From positions 46,994,348-47,058,347 of the forward strand of contig CM060323.1 of NCBI GenBank assembly GCA_030674155.1: 64,000 bases of DNA, read 5' to 3'. The notes beneath the pieces are model-generated. The model was not told where the DNA came from and did no database searches. It saw nothing but the letters and a program-made list of their open reading frames with translations. This stretch comes from Stramonita haemastoma (lineage: Eukaryota > Mollusca > Gastropoda > Neogastropoda > Muricidae). This document shows, piece after piece, positions 33,876 to 46,062 of this stretch. The position numbers and the translations under genes are program-made. Each line of letters begins with the position of its first letter. Positions within the stretch are counted from its first letter, which is position 1.

Positions 33876-34710
33876 TTGATTTAGTAATGATAATAATGAT
33901 GATTGATTGATATATTATGACTGGGACATTCCTAAATCTGATTTATCATGTCTGTAATTTGTATGGACATGTTCCGAAGTGCCGAACACTTGGACCATAT
34001 CTTACCTAACACAATCACCAATAACGGCAGCTAAAAAAAACGGCCATGTTTTTTGGGCTTACAGTATGCAAGGTAGAAGCTGGTTTTAACCCCCAAAATA
34101 AAAACAGCCACTGATGAAGCTCTTGGTTCCTGTTTTTATGATGTGTGTCTAACATGAAAAGCTGGACTTTGGGACGTTTACTATAATCTTATCTTCCTTT
34201 CCCACATCAGTGGGTGTAATATTACATCAACAAAAAACAAACATCATAGCGAGTGTTGCAGAATCCCCGTCTGTGTAGTGGCATGGAGTGAGTAAGTTAG
34301 GAGGGCTTGATGGTACACTGTTCACTCTCAGCTGCATGATAAAATTGCCTGAAACTTGCACAAAAAAAAGATACGTTTAGAAGCCAACATTATTATCAGC
34401 AGACATTTGTTTTCCTTTTGTTCCCTCTTTTTTTCCTCATTTATAGACTTCAACAAAAACTAAGGTTCATACTGATAAAAAAACAACCTAAAAACCATCA
34501 ACAAAAATATGTCTGAAAAAGAAAGTTATGTTGAAGTGATGTGGTCCAAGTGTTCAACCGCCGTTGAAGAGTGTGTCATGTGTGTCAGCATCAACTTGAT
34601 GTGAACATTGTCAATTCCTTGTTCGTTATGTAACAAAACCTGTTCAGAGATGTGACATGATGCCATCACTACAGCAACCTTCACATGTGCTCAATACATT
34701 TAGCATTGCA
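33876..34710. other. Probable 3' UTR, single-copy
   Basis: TGATTGATTGAT repeats just after the stop; otherwise unremarkable. Confidence 0.35.
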
Positions 34711-34714
34711 ACTC

Positions 34715-35010
34715 GTGGAAGGGGGAGGGATAGCTCAGTGGTCAGAGCACTTGCTTTCTCCAAGTCAAGTTAAGCAGCGTTGAACATGGTTACCAGTTGG
34801 ATGGGTGACCGTTTGTGCGTCTTGGCTTCAGTACAGTCCCCCCAGCTGTAAATGGGTACCTGCCCTCTTTAGGGTCAGGGAAGGTAAAGCAGCGAGGGAG
34901 AGGAGATGGGCGCCGCCCTCAACATGCTGGCCCCTAGAGAAGCTGAGGTCTCTGACGCCTCGCTTACCTACGACCACACAGGATATGGGTCACTTTTACC
35001 TTTACCTTTT
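34715..35010 (+). mobile_element. tRNA/5S chimeric SINE (family 2 reference copy)
   Basis: The head GGGATAGCTCAGTGGTCAGA contains a polymerase III A box (TAGCTCAGTGG, 34731-34741). It is followed not by a tRNA B box but by two motifs of the 5S rRNA internal promoter in the right order: AAGTTAAGCAGCG at 34767-34779 (5S A-block region) and TTGGATGGGTGACCG at 34797-34811 (5S box C), with 17 bp between them. The body (CCCAGCTGTAAATGGGTACC, TGCTGGCCCCTAGAGAAG) and a TTTTACCTTTACC tail follow. It is shared with copies at 19.3, 23.2 and 38.8 kb. Non-autonomous; the mobilising LINE is unknown. Confidence 0.9.
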
Positions 35011-35384
35011 TTACTCGTGTGAGAGTTTTTTTGTGAGAGGTTTTTTTGTAGATTCCCAAATTTTTTCTATGCTCTTTGGGTGTTTTTCTTCAGGTTCTTT
35101 TTGCTTTGACTTTTTACAATTTCTTATGCATTGTTGTACTGCTGTATTTTGACATCTAACAATTCGAGTCTCTCAGGAAGGTGTTATCATGAAAGTCTCT
35201 ATAAAAATTATATTTATACGTTATACATTATCTGCTGAATAATAATTCCAGAAAAATGAAGCAAAGACTGCGCTTATGTCCTTTTGGTGGATGATGCTTG
35301 ACTGAAACATAATCCGGTGTGGGTGTCAGGCCTGAGGTATCGATTATAGGTCTGTGTGCTAGTAGCATGTATGAGTGTGTTTGG

Positions 35385-35545
35385 GAGTGAGTGAGTGTGT
35401 GTGTGTGTGAGTCTGTGTGTCTTGTGTGAGTGTGTGTGTCTGTGTGTTTGTGTGTGTGTGTGTTTGTGTGTGTGAGTGAGTGAGTGTGTGTGTGTGTGAG
35501 TGTGTGTGTGTGTGTGAGTGTGTGTACGTGCGTGCGCGCATGTTG
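35385..35545. repeat. (TG)n/(TGAG)n array
   Basis: TG tract with GAGTGAG and TCTG interruptions. Confidence 0.92.
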
Positions 35546-35549
35546 TGTG

Positions 35550-36325
35550 CGTGCATGCGTGTATGCTCACATGGGAATCCCATTCATGTTGAAATCCATG
35601 TGTATGACTGTGTGGGCATGTCCAGCCATTGGAATATATTTATTTCAGTATGTCTCTGTTTTGAATGACAAAATGGAATAAAGTACACAATACTGTAACA
35701 CAAAAATGAACTAGATCCAAAAAGCTAACGCAAAGAATATAACAATGTATACTTGAAACAAGCACTTGCAAGTGCTGTGTATTGGCCAACAGGGTGAACT
35801 CTATTATCAATTTCGTTATTTTTGTCACAGGGTGGTTTTGTATTGTCACGTTGTTCTGAAGAAATGTATATATCACAATTACATTTCTAGAACTGGGTTG
35901 TTTAAAGGTTTGCTTTTTTTTTTGTACAAGCTCAGTAAATAGTCTTACTTTTGATACACTGTAACTGTCAACATAATTATGTGTGAAGCACTGTTTTGTT
36001 TCTATGTTTTATTCCTATACATGTAGTTTGTAATTGAGGGCTTTGCTGGTTTTGGGGCTGTTTGTTTGTTTTTTTGTTGTTTGTACTTGGTTTTTTGGCT
36101 GATCTGTTTTTACTGTCTTTAAGCACCAACTTGCTCAAAATCATATTGCATGTCATCATTCTTCATTTGCTCCTTTTTATTTATGAGAAAGTTTTGCCGT
36201 AAGATTATGCCCAATTTGTTGATATACTGTAAATAGTAGTTTAGGTTACGTTTGTTTTGGTAGTTGTCGCCCCTGAATGGGAGTAGAGGGCGTGAGAGCT
36301 GTCAAGATGGCGTATGTATGAGCAT
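35550..36325. other. Single-copy sequence, possibly 3' UTR
   Basis: Nothing recognised besides T runs. Confidence 0.35.
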
Positions 36326-36331
36326 GCCAAT

Positions 36332-36337
36332 AATAAA
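36332..36337 (+). terminator. Candidate polyadenylation signal
   Basis: AATAAA in CCAATAATAAACTG, followed by GT-containing sequence. It is one of several possible 3' ends for a transcript extending from the exon at 33732. Inference only. Confidence 0.3.
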
Positions 36338-36339
36338 CT

Positions 36340-38820
36340 GTATCCCTCACGTATCGCCTGCATGTGGTTTATGCAGTGAGCAAGGTTATTAACATGGTGG
36401 CGGACTTTCACTTTTTTTGTTTTTTACTTTCATGTCTTGTAGCAAAGCTCTAGTTATGGAGTTTTGAACAGGGTTCTCAACTGTAGCGTTGTTACTTTAC
36501 TTCAAGGGACATGTAGCATACGTGGCACCATGTTCAACAATGGGCTATGCTTTGTCATTATCTGACAGGGAATCTCCTGGTTTTGTTACTTACTCATACA
36601 GGTCAGGCCTCAGGTTTTGATTTTTTTTTTTTTTGGGGGGGGGGTGGGGGTAGGGGAGAAACCGTTTCCTCACATTTCTTTTTTTAGGAATGGTCAGAAA
36701 AAATGGTTGTCTCTCATATCCAGTGATTAGTTCTGACTTTATCTTTGGATTCCAGTATAAACATTCTTCATGAATGTCTTATACCCCTAGAACTGCTAGG
36801 TCTGTCTCTTTACACGTTGATTTCAGCAAAAAGCTGAGTCTGTCTCGAGCTATGTAATATAAAGCATTGCCTGTCAGATGTTTGGTGGTTCATTTTATTC
36901 CATCTCAAATGCGGCTCAGAGTGTTTTGTAATGCAAATGTTGCTTGACAATAATTTTGATGTTTGGCTCTTTATATACATTTCCTGTGAATCAGCTCAAA
37001 GTCTCATACATTCAGAACACCTCTGCAGCTGTTTGGTCGTTCAAAATTATGTCAGTGGTTCTCATTTCAAAGATTCATATAATTAAAGTCTATTCTTCAT
37101 CCCATCCTCCTGCCCACACCCTCTATCTCCCTCTCAAAAAAAAGAAGAAAATTTTGCTTTTAGTATGCTTGTTTTGCTGTTTATCTACATTAAAAATCTT
37201 TATGGAAAAGTATTTTGCAAGCTGGTGGACTTAAGAAGAAAGTCAGATATACTGTGAGGAGTTTGACAAAACAGAAAGCATAAACAACAGCTTTTGTATC
37301 CATTTGGAGGTTTCCATTTGGTTGTGGGGTTTTGGTAGTTTATGTGTACAGTGTGTTCGGGTTTGTTGTTGCAGGTTTTGGGTTTGGATCCAGTGCTTTG
37401 TAATCAGTGAAAGGTCTTTGTGTTTGGACTATGCAGAATTGAGCTATTTTCTGTTTTCTCAGTTGCTTGTTTGTTTTTATATATACACACTTCTAGGGTT
37501 TATTTACAGCTGTAAACAATGCCCACACTTGATGGAAATGTTGCACCAGTAGATGTTTTCATCCTGTTCTCTCCCTACTGGCATTACTGCAGGAGATGCT
37601 AGTCTTCCCGGGTTATAACAAAAAAATCATAAGCCAAAATCTCATTGCATACAGCAATAAATTCATTAGCACAAGTGAAAAGGACCCACAGTAATAATGG
37701 ACTGTCTCATGTAAAAATCTGACTTAGTAAAAAAAAAACAACAACTCAAATATACGTGCAGACTTAGGAAAAAAGCAACTCAAAAATACATGCGGGTGGC
37801 CAACAACTTTTTCAGGAGAGAGCAGCCTAATTTTCTTACAGCAAAGGAATCTGCCATTGGTTTAAATGTAAAACAGTGTGGTATTAATTGTTTTTTTTTT
37901 TCTATTTCCCATGAAGACTGGCATTAACTAAATTCATACCATAGCTCTCAGATCTGATATGGTTTAACTTTGGACAGGCTTTTAGGTCTGATATTGCTCT
38001 GTGCCGTGCCACCAATTTGGCTTGTAGTGTAGGCTGATGATTCGCTTTATTTTCCAATATTTTTTTCTCTTTTCATAGTGTTTGATGTAACTCCTATGGC
38101 TACACAGACCTTTGAATTAAGGGATTGTAACCATCATGGATAGACTAGGGTAGGAATTAGGTTTATTTTGTATGTTGAATGATTATTTTTCTTATTTTAG
38201 CATGTTTTTATCCCCCCCCCTCCCACCTCCAAGACAAAAAATAAAGAAAATAAAACGAAGAGATACCACAATGCCAAAAAATGCCAAAATTGAAATCAAT
38301 GTACACATGAACCTCCCACCCCCACCCACTGAAACCACCACCCCCAAACAGAAAAAACCCTTCTAGATATGCAGAAAGGTAAGTATATGCATGAAATGCT
38401 TTGTCCATTTTTTAATTGTTTCATCACTTAAATGTCAAATATGTATCAGTTATGAAATATATATTTAAAATAAATTGCGTATGTCAACTGAAATTGTGTG
38501 AGGTTTAAGCCATTTCTCCAAGTGGTTGGTGAATTATCTGATCATGACTAACCTGTTCACAGAGTGAGTGGCAGTAAACACATTTTTTTTTCATAGAAAA
38601 CCGGGGATTTTCTGCCTTTTAAATTGATCATAACATGTTCACTTGCTTTATTGCGTGTCACGATACATGGGTTTTATCCTTGAAAAGGTTTGGGGAAAAA
38701 ATTTCACTTTGAGAGCTGCTTTATAACTCTCAAAGCTTTTTTTGTTAGCAAACATTATTTATTTTACATGTTCATCAGTTAAATGTCCCGTTTGTTTATT
38801 TTCAGATATGTTGGTAAAGT
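36340..38820. other. AT-rich single-copy sequence
   Basis: No exon or repeat family identified. T/G runs at 36621-36650 and a C run at 38212-38224. Confidence 0.4.
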
Positions 38821-38824
38821 TTAG

Positions 38825-39117
38825 GGGGACGGGGTAGCTCAGTGGTCAGAGCACTCGCTTTCCCCAAGCTGAGATTAAGGAGCATCGAGTGTGGTTACCA
38901 AGCAGATGGGTGACCGTTTGCACACCTTGGTTTTAGTACAGTCCCCCAGTCCACCCAGCTGTAAATGGGTACCTGCCCTCTTTAGGGTCGGGGAAGATAA
39001 AGCAGCGAGGGAGAGGAGATGGGCACCGCTTTCAATATGCTGGCCCCTAGAGAAGCCGAGGTCTCTGATGCCTCACTCCCCTATGACCACATAGGGACAC
39101 CTTTACCTTTTTTTTTT
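38825..39117 (+). mobile_element. tRNA/5S chimeric SINE (family 2)
   Basis: A box TAGCTCAGTGG at 38835-38845, 5S-like AGATTAAGGAGCATCGAG and GCAGATGGGTGACCG (to about 38916), same body, and the end ACACCTTTACC with a T run. Confidence 0.9.
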
Positions 39118-39119
39118 TA

Positions 39120-39515
39120 CCTAGTAAGGTTTGTTACATTTTTTTTCTTATATCTTTTTTCATATTTATAAACTCTGTACTATTCTTACACAACTCTGTG
39201 TTTTATTCCAGGGAAACCTGAAGATAAACCTGTCGGGAATGTGTTTCGCTAGAAAGCTGTGATAGTTTGTGATTAGACCTGCACTTTTGTTATGATGCAG
39301 ATTTTTTTTTTTTTTTTTTAAAAGGTATCCGTCCTATTGAATTTCAGAAAAGTTTTTTTGTCATTATTCCATCCATTTCCTTTATTTATAGCTGATTTAT
39401 TCTAAGTAATGGTGATAATAATGATGTGATAATAGATTAATATTTTTGTGCACACATAGAGTCTCTTTAGTAGTTTGTCTTTATCTGATCTGTAAATTCA
39501 ATTCACTGAAGGAAG
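39120..39515. other. Unassigned sequence
   Basis: Nothing recognised; T run at 39301-39318. Confidence 0.35.
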
Positions 39516-39517
39516 AA

Positions 39518-39543
39518 ACACACACACACACACACACACACAC

Positions 39544-39582
<39 letters not shown>

Positions 39583-39583
39583 T
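39518..39583. repeat. (CA)n microsatellite
   Basis: CA tract of about 62 bp. Confidence 0.95.
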
Positions 39584-39933
39584 ATTTCAATGATTAACAA
39601 TGAGACTATTTTCTGGTAATAGCTGGCTTTACAGTTGCAAGCACAAAATATTTCAGTGGATACGAATCTCTGTGATTTCTCACCAGTTTTAATACTGGGT
39701 TGCATTTTTTTCTTTTCTTTTTTTCCTAAACCAATAAATTGTACCTGGATATATTTTTTGGATGCTAAAAATCTGACACTGTCTGTGATATGGTAAGGAT
39801 GGAGGTTTCTGCATTCATTTCCTCCTTGGATTTTAGGGGAGGGGGGGGGGGGGTTATTTTATTTTGCTGCTTTTACAATGAAAAATATATGTCTTTTTGT
39901 ACAGGAGGGAAATAAAATATGGTATGAAAAGCA

Positions 39934-39934
39934 A

Positions 39935-39975
<41 letters not shown>
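39934..39975. repeat. (TG)n microsatellite
   Basis: Short TG tract just before a SINE. Confidence 0.9.
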
Positions 39976-40017
39976 GTTATATGTGTTTGTGTATGTTTTA
40001 AAAAAAAATTACAATTT

Positions 40018-40272
40018 CATTCTTTCATTTTGAGGATAATGAATAAGCACTCATGTACTTTGTTTCATCCAGTCCCTGTGTGCATATACAGCTTTATAAA
40101 TTTTCTCATCCATTCCCACTGGTATACAATGGCCTATTCTTCTGAAAGGCAGAGCAGGTTTTAATGTGTGCACAAGATGTTCATTTCTCTGTGTGTGTCT
40201 GCACTCAGTTTACAGCTCAGCCTAAGGACTTTCAAGGGGAGTGGGTTCAGCACTGATGAATTCTGTGGTAAA
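40018..40272 (-). mobile_element. SINE family 1 copy, 5' truncated
   Basis: TTTTGAGGATAATGAATAAG, CATTCCCACTGG, ACAATGGCCTATTCTTC and GTGTGCACAAGATGTTC match family 1. It is more diverged than the intronic copies. Confidence 0.8.
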
Positions 40273-40569
40273 AAGGTGTGTGTGTGTGTATGTGCGCGTG
40301 CGTCGCGGGGGATGCTTGCATTCGATATTCTTATTACTTTGAAGTCATACCATATGTAATGCACATTCTTCCAATTGTCTGCTATGTAAAATTAAAGATA
40401 TGCTACAAGGAATTAGTTTTTATAGCTTTAGAAAAAAAAACACCTCTAAGCTTAACATCTTTAGGTAAAAATATCTTTGAAGTTCATAAAGGTCTATCTT
40501 TTAACAAATGTTTGGTAGCTGCATCTACTGATTTAGTCAGTTAAAAAAAAAAAGAGTGCCGCACTTTAT

Positions 40570-40614
40570 TATTGTATATATATGTGTGTGTTTATATATA
40601 TAGATATATGTATG

Positions 40615-40694
<80 letters not shown>
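40570..40694. repeat. (TA)n microsatellite
   Basis: TA tract, core 40618-40694, bordering the left end of a DNA transposon relic. Confidence 0.95.
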
Positions 40695-40697
<3 letters not shown>

Positions 40698-41857
40698 CAC
40701 ACAGTCGGACCCACCTATAAGAAGCTTGCTTACAGTGAATCCCCCTTATAAGAAAGCAAAAAATTTGGTTCTGTCGAAGGTGTTCTTTATTATGACTTAC
40801 GAAAGCTCGGATATAAGAATCTCGCTTATGAGAAACCCCTGTTATAAGAACGTCAATTTCTGGTCCCACCGAGGATGTTAGCTGGGATATAAGAAAGTGT
40901 AGTCGGTTTTAAGAACTTTACTTTGCAATAGCCAGACCTCCTTCAGTCAGTTTCCTTTAAGCGAGCTCACCAAACTGAAAGCATTTCCACGAAAAACCCA
41001 ACTTGATTCTTTCAGGAAATTCTGACATCACACCAGATGTGGCTGGCAAGTTTTAGACAGACACATAAAAGCAAAATTTCTCCAATAACATTGTGTTTCT
41101 TTTTCATTCATTCGCATTACATGGACTCGAACGCACAGCGTGTATTTTACGCAACAGCTTGGACAGGTGCCTGTAGGCCCCTTCTTTCTCCTTTTTGATT
41201 GCTGGAATCGGAAAGGCGAAGCCAGCCTCAGATCTCAAAATTTGTGCCAGCACTTCAAACATGTTGTTGCTGTGGCTTGAATCCTCACAGTGAACGCCCC
41301 AAGTTTCTCTTGCCAAACGGGTCATAAAAACCAATACATTCATAAAATTTGAACAAGTCGGCCTAAAAAGTACAGCCTCTTTTATTTTATCTTGTTGAGT
41401 ATATGGCGTTGTCATTCAAGTGTCGTTTGTTTCCAGTAAATGACATAGATTCATTTACTTGTGTTAGTTATTGTGACTTTATCTTCAAGCAAACTCATTA
41501 ATTACGGAATCCTGTCAGTTTTTTTAATTTTTTAAATTTTTTTATAGTTTCCCTGCCGTTTCAGTCGTAGGCTATCAGTAACACCCAATCAAAACTTATT
41601 TCGAGCTCATTATCTATACCAGTACCAGTCAGGTGTCTGGTAGTAAGTTTTTATCAAATCTTTTCAAGGTTCCTTTGTGATTTTTTTAAAACGATTTTTA
41701 TTCCTGTGATAAGTGATACACCGAAGACCTTGAGCCGACAGTCAAGCATTGATCACTTTATAACTATTCTCTTTCTGCAAAAAAGTTTCTCCTTTATTTT
41801 AGTCATGGTTTTTCATTTATAATTACAGATATAAAAGTTGTTGAATCCATAGAATTC

Positions 41858-41897
<40 letters not shown>

Positions 41898-42308
41898 TTT
41901 AAGTTGCTTTAGATTTTGAACATTATACCATTGTCGCTGAATTTCAACTAAAACATTTTAAATTTCATTGGTATGTAGATGGAACGTGACCAGAACAAAC
42001 CAATTTAAGAACAACCACAGCAGCAGCAGCAGCGGAAACAACAACAACAGCAACAACAAACTTGATAAGTAATTGTAGATAGGGTGTGTTTTATGTTTTT
42101 TTTCCATTATGAAATGTCCAATTAGCTATTATTTTACTCATTTACACTTTAGCTCGCTTACAAGCACATTCAAAATGGTGTTCAGGTGCTCAGATATAAG
42201 CAAACCCGCTTAAAACAAAGCCCGTTTATAAGAAAACCTAAAATCGGGTTCCCACGACTTTCTTATAAGCGGGTCCCACTGTGTGTGTGTGTGTGTGTGG
42301 TGTGTATA
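40695..42308. mobile_element. Relic DNA transposon with terminal inverted repeats
   Basis: The left end contains CAGTCGGACCCACCTATAAG. The right end, read on the minus strand, contains CAGTGGGACCCGCTTATAAG: 16 of 20 positions agree. Each end is preceded by an ACAC tract and then TA, compatible with a TA target duplication. Both subterminal regions carry repeated TATAAGAA-like motifs, as in pogo/Tigger-type (Tc1/mariner superfamily) elements. The interior has a 103-codon minus-strand frame (41104-41415) that I cannot identify as a transposase. Probably non-autonomous or decayed. Confidence 0.65.
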
Positions 42309-42309
42309 A

Positions 42310-43005
42310 AACACACACACACAGTGTTCTGCCTTTCAGTAAACCTAGTCATTCATCTTCCAACATTGCCTTTCACATTTCATATTAAATATATTTTTTA
42401 AAAGTGTTCTGCCTTTTAGTAAAACTAGTCACTCTGAATCTCCCACTCACAGATTTAAAGAGAATCAATCATCAACTTAATCCTGAAAGGAAATGGCATC
42501 ACATTCATGGCTCAGTTTACAGGCATAATTCAGAAAGAATTTGAAATTTGAATGCAAAACATCTTTTCCGCCAAGATGTGTTTGTGGGATTTAGTCTGAT
42601 ACCAAGTGCTTTCAAGAACATCCTATAACTTTCTTTAAACTGTTACTGTCAAATCAGTTTTCAAAATGCATGGGCTAACATTCCCCAGCAATTTCTTTAT
42701 GAACTGATGAGCATCAAAGCAGCAAATGCTCAAATCTGATAGCGATATCAAGGCTTGGCCCAGGCTCCCGTTTCTATAAATCTGATGATATATTTTAAAG
42801 TGGTTTCACATCACTTTGCATAGGTTTTAAACCCGTGCTTAGGGCCATTGGGGAACTTAAGATTTACATTGTGCAAGGTGTGCTTGAATGTATCAAAAGA
42901 GTTCATATCATGTACGCATGTTAATATCTGACAGGCATTTTAATATGTCTGAATGGGTTCATGGAAATATGATGAATTGAGGACATCTGATTGTAAGTAA
43001 GGGGT
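42310..43005. other. Unassigned sequence
   Basis: A short local repeat: AGTGTTCTGCCTTTCAGTAA near 42324 recurs near 42402. Nothing else recognised. Confidence 0.35.
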
Positions 43006-43007
43006 GA

Positions 43008-43063
43008 GAGACAGACAGACAGACAAGACAGACAGACAGGCAGGACAGACAGGACAGACAGAC

Positions 43064-43098
<35 letters not shown>

Positions 43099-43100
43099 GG
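43008..43100. repeat. (ACAG)n microsatellite
   Basis: GACA units with GGACA interruptions. Confidence 0.95.
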
Positions 43101-43104
43101 GGCA

Positions 43105-43860
43105 CAAATGCATCCAAAGTTTTGTGCACATACACCACACTTGTAAACACACAGTGATTAATGAATAGAACTCTTCAACAAAGATCTTGGTGAGGTTTTT
43201 GTTTTTATTTTTGGTCTTATGATTTCGTTTCTTGCATAACTGTTCATCAAGCTTTGACAGCATTAAAAAAAACAAAAAAACCCAGTCATTCTGAAGCTTC
43301 CTCTTCATTTGGTTATATTTCAGCTGCAAGCCGGCTACCACTAAGTGGGGCCTCAAACCATTTCGCCCTTTTTTTGATTTGACCCCCCAAAAATGAAACA
43401 AAACAAAAACAAAAAAAACTTACAGAATAAAAGACTGCAATATAGTACATTTGTGCTGACAATGGAAATCAAAGACCGCTAGGGGAGATGCACAGAGGTA
43501 GTGTATCAATGGGCTGGGGGTGCTATGACCTGGGCAACAGACATGCCCTGATCTATGGCAAAGCAAAAAGGCAAGAGGGAAATAAGGTAACAGGCCACAT
43601 CAATAAAAGATGCCTGCATTCTTAGACACCAAAAATGAAAGGCAAAAATTTTTCTGATGCTAAATATTGTATAATCACAAATGCTTTTTCTAATGCAAGG
43701 TTGTCTAGTATACAGGAAAAAAAATCAATGTTGGCTGCTGCTATAAATACAGCAAGTTAAAAGATTTCTTAAAATTTTCTACATGCAGAAAGACGACATA
43801 AATTCATGTTATTTCATTAACCAATATTTTCCACTTAACATCTTCAAGAAAGGCACATGC
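43105..43860. other. Unassigned sequence
   Basis: AT-rich; no exon or repeat family seen. Confidence 0.35.
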
Positions 43861-43864
43861 ACTA

Positions 43865-44055
43865 ACACACACACACTCACGCACACACCACAGAGAAACA
43901 CAGACACACAGACACACACACACACACACAACACACACACCAGACACACGACACACACACACAGTCACACACACAGTCACACACACAGAGTCACACACCA
44001 GAGTCACACACACACACAATACACACACATGCAAATGCACGCACACACACACAGA
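43865..44055. repeat. (CA)n/(CACAGT)n array
   Basis: CA tracts with AGTCACACA-type units. Confidence 0.92.
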
Positions 44056-44361
44056 CATGATCTAAGCTCACATTCTGCCCCTCCCCTTTAAGAAATGCCC
44101 CTCTTCTACAATGCATCCTCACTGTCTCCATGTATTTTCCCCTAATGATTATTCTATTATGCATTCTAAAGCCAGCACCGCCTACTTCTGTTTTCAAAGA
44201 ATTTTTTTGCGAAGATGCACCCCCCTCAAATACTTATTCAACCATACATTCTAAAACTAGCACACTACACTTTTGTTTTTGAACATTTTTTTCTAAAATG
44301 CCCCCCCTGCCTTCACCCTCCCCTGAACCTAATCAGAAAGCGACTGCCTGTCTCCAATCCC

Positions 44362-44878
44362 TATCCTCAGTCATTACACTTCCTTTGCCTTCCCGATAAA
44401 CCATAACATTTTAACTGGCACCCCCCCTCAGCCATTACACCTCTTTTGCCTTCCCGATAAACCAGAACATTTTAACTTGTACCCTCCCTCAGTCATTACA
44501 CCTCTTTTGCCTTCCCGATAAACCATAACATTTTAACTTGTACCCTCCCTCAGTCATTACACCTCTTTTGCCTTCCCAATAAACCAGAACATTTTAACTT
44601 GTACCCTCCCTCAGTCATTACACCTCTTTTGCCTTCCCTATAAACCATAACATTTTAACTCGCACCTCTTTTGCCTTCCCAATAAACCAGAACATTTTAA
44701 CTCACACCCTCCCTCAGTCATTACACCTCTTTTGCCTTCCCTATAAACCATAACATTTTAACTCGCACCTCTTTTACCTTCCCAATAAACCATGACATTT
44801 TAACTCACACCCTCCCTCAGTCATTACACCTCTTTTGCCTTCCCAATAAACCAGAACATTTTAACTCACACCCTCCCC
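44362..44878. repeat. About 61-bp minisatellite with shorter variants
   Basis: About nine tandem copies of a unit with CAGTCATTACACCTCTTTTG, CCTTCCCAATAAACC and ATAACATTTTAACT. Some units lack about 17 bp. Many units contain AATAAA. Confidence 0.93.
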
Positions 44879-44944
44879 CCTCTGAAAATTTGAAAAAAAA
44901 TTGCACTTAAAGAAAAAGACAGAAAAAGGCAAATAGAGAGTACA

Positions 44945-45120
44945 TGTTAAATCCTGTTCCGCTTTTTGTAAGAGTAGGCCATCGTGTGCCGGTGGGAACA
45001 GATGACACAATTTGCAAAACAAAAAACCCCAAAAACTGAATAGACACAGGTACGGGATGTAAAAAAGCACAAGAGTGCTTATTCCATTATCCTCGATATA
45101 AAAGAATAAAATAAAAAATA
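44945..45120 (+). mobile_element. SINE family 1 copy, 5' truncated
   Basis: GTTAAATCCTGTTCCGCTTT, AGAGTAGGCCATCGTGTGCC and TTATCCTCGATATAAAAG, with an AATAAAATAAAA tail. Confidence 0.9.
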
Positions 45121-45129
45121 AAAAAGTAT

Positions 45130-45545
45130 GAATTTTAACTAAAGATGTGATGTAAAAAATTTTTAAAAAACCTCCACCCCAAATCTAGCATCGCTTTCCC
45201 TATATTTCTAGCACCCCTCCTCCCAATGACTCCAAAGAAAATGCATAGCCAGAGTGTCAATGTACACCATATTATCCACCTGCCTTTATGTCCACATGTG
45301 GGGCCAGTGTTAGAGTTGAGGTTAGAGTAGGGTTAGTGTTAAAGGTTAATAACGGGTAAAGGTTGTCTGTCAGATGGTCAGTCTGAATGTTAGAATATAT
45401 GTGGACACAACAGCACATAGATAAATGATTTTGTAGCTTTAGACACAATGGTACACAGCTCGCAATAGTTTGGAGCTTTAAATCAAAATCACTAGTCCTA
45501 TGAACTGTTAAAGCTGTGCATGGACTTCAGTGTCACAAATTTAAG
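45130..45545. other. Unassigned sequence
   Basis: Short GTTAG-containing stretch at about 45308-45345. Nothing else recognised. Confidence 0.35.
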
Positions 45546-45554
45546 TTTTGCTAT

Positions 45555-46062
45555 TGTCAGATTTCAGGCCAAAAGTGTTTTTGAATAAGTTGCATTTTTA
45601 AGAAAAAAAAAGAGTCCTCCAAAACCCATGTATGTAAAACATTTTTTGAACAAGTTGAGTACTTTAAGGAAAAAAGAGCCCAAAGTAAAGTATATAAGAA
45701 AACCATTTTGAATATTTGTGTCTTTAGAAAAAAAGGTCAAAATAAACCAAGAGATGTGTTTTGAATAAGTTGCATATTTAAAGAGCCCAAAATAAACCAT
45801 TAAGAGAATACCATTTTGAATAACTTGTGCTTTGGAAGACAAAAAAGCCCAAAGTAAACCATGTAAGAAAATTTTTTTGAATAACTTGTGTCTTTAAGAA
45901 AAAAAGAGCCTAAAACAAACCTTTTAAGAAAAACATTTCTGAATAAATTGAATTCTTTAAGGAAGGAAGAGCCCAGAATAAACCTTGTAAGAAAAATATT
46001 TTATAATAAGTTGCATTTTTAAGAATAAGAGCCCAAATCAAACCTTGTAAGAAAAAATATTA
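45555..46062. repeat. Degenerate approximately 65-bp tandem array
   Basis: About eight diverged copies with TTTTGAATAAGTTGCATTTT, AAGAAAAAAAGAGCCC and AAAGTAAACCATGTAAGAAA. Unit length varies by several bases. Confidence 0.85.

Noticed and set aside
34767..34811. A 5S rRNA gene or pseudogene
   Set aside because: Only the internal promoter region is 5S-like, and it is embedded in a dispersed SINE shared by four copies.
41104..41415. A 103-codon minus-strand gene
   Set aside because: It lies inside the transposon relic, has no splice context, and shows no recognisable transposase motif.
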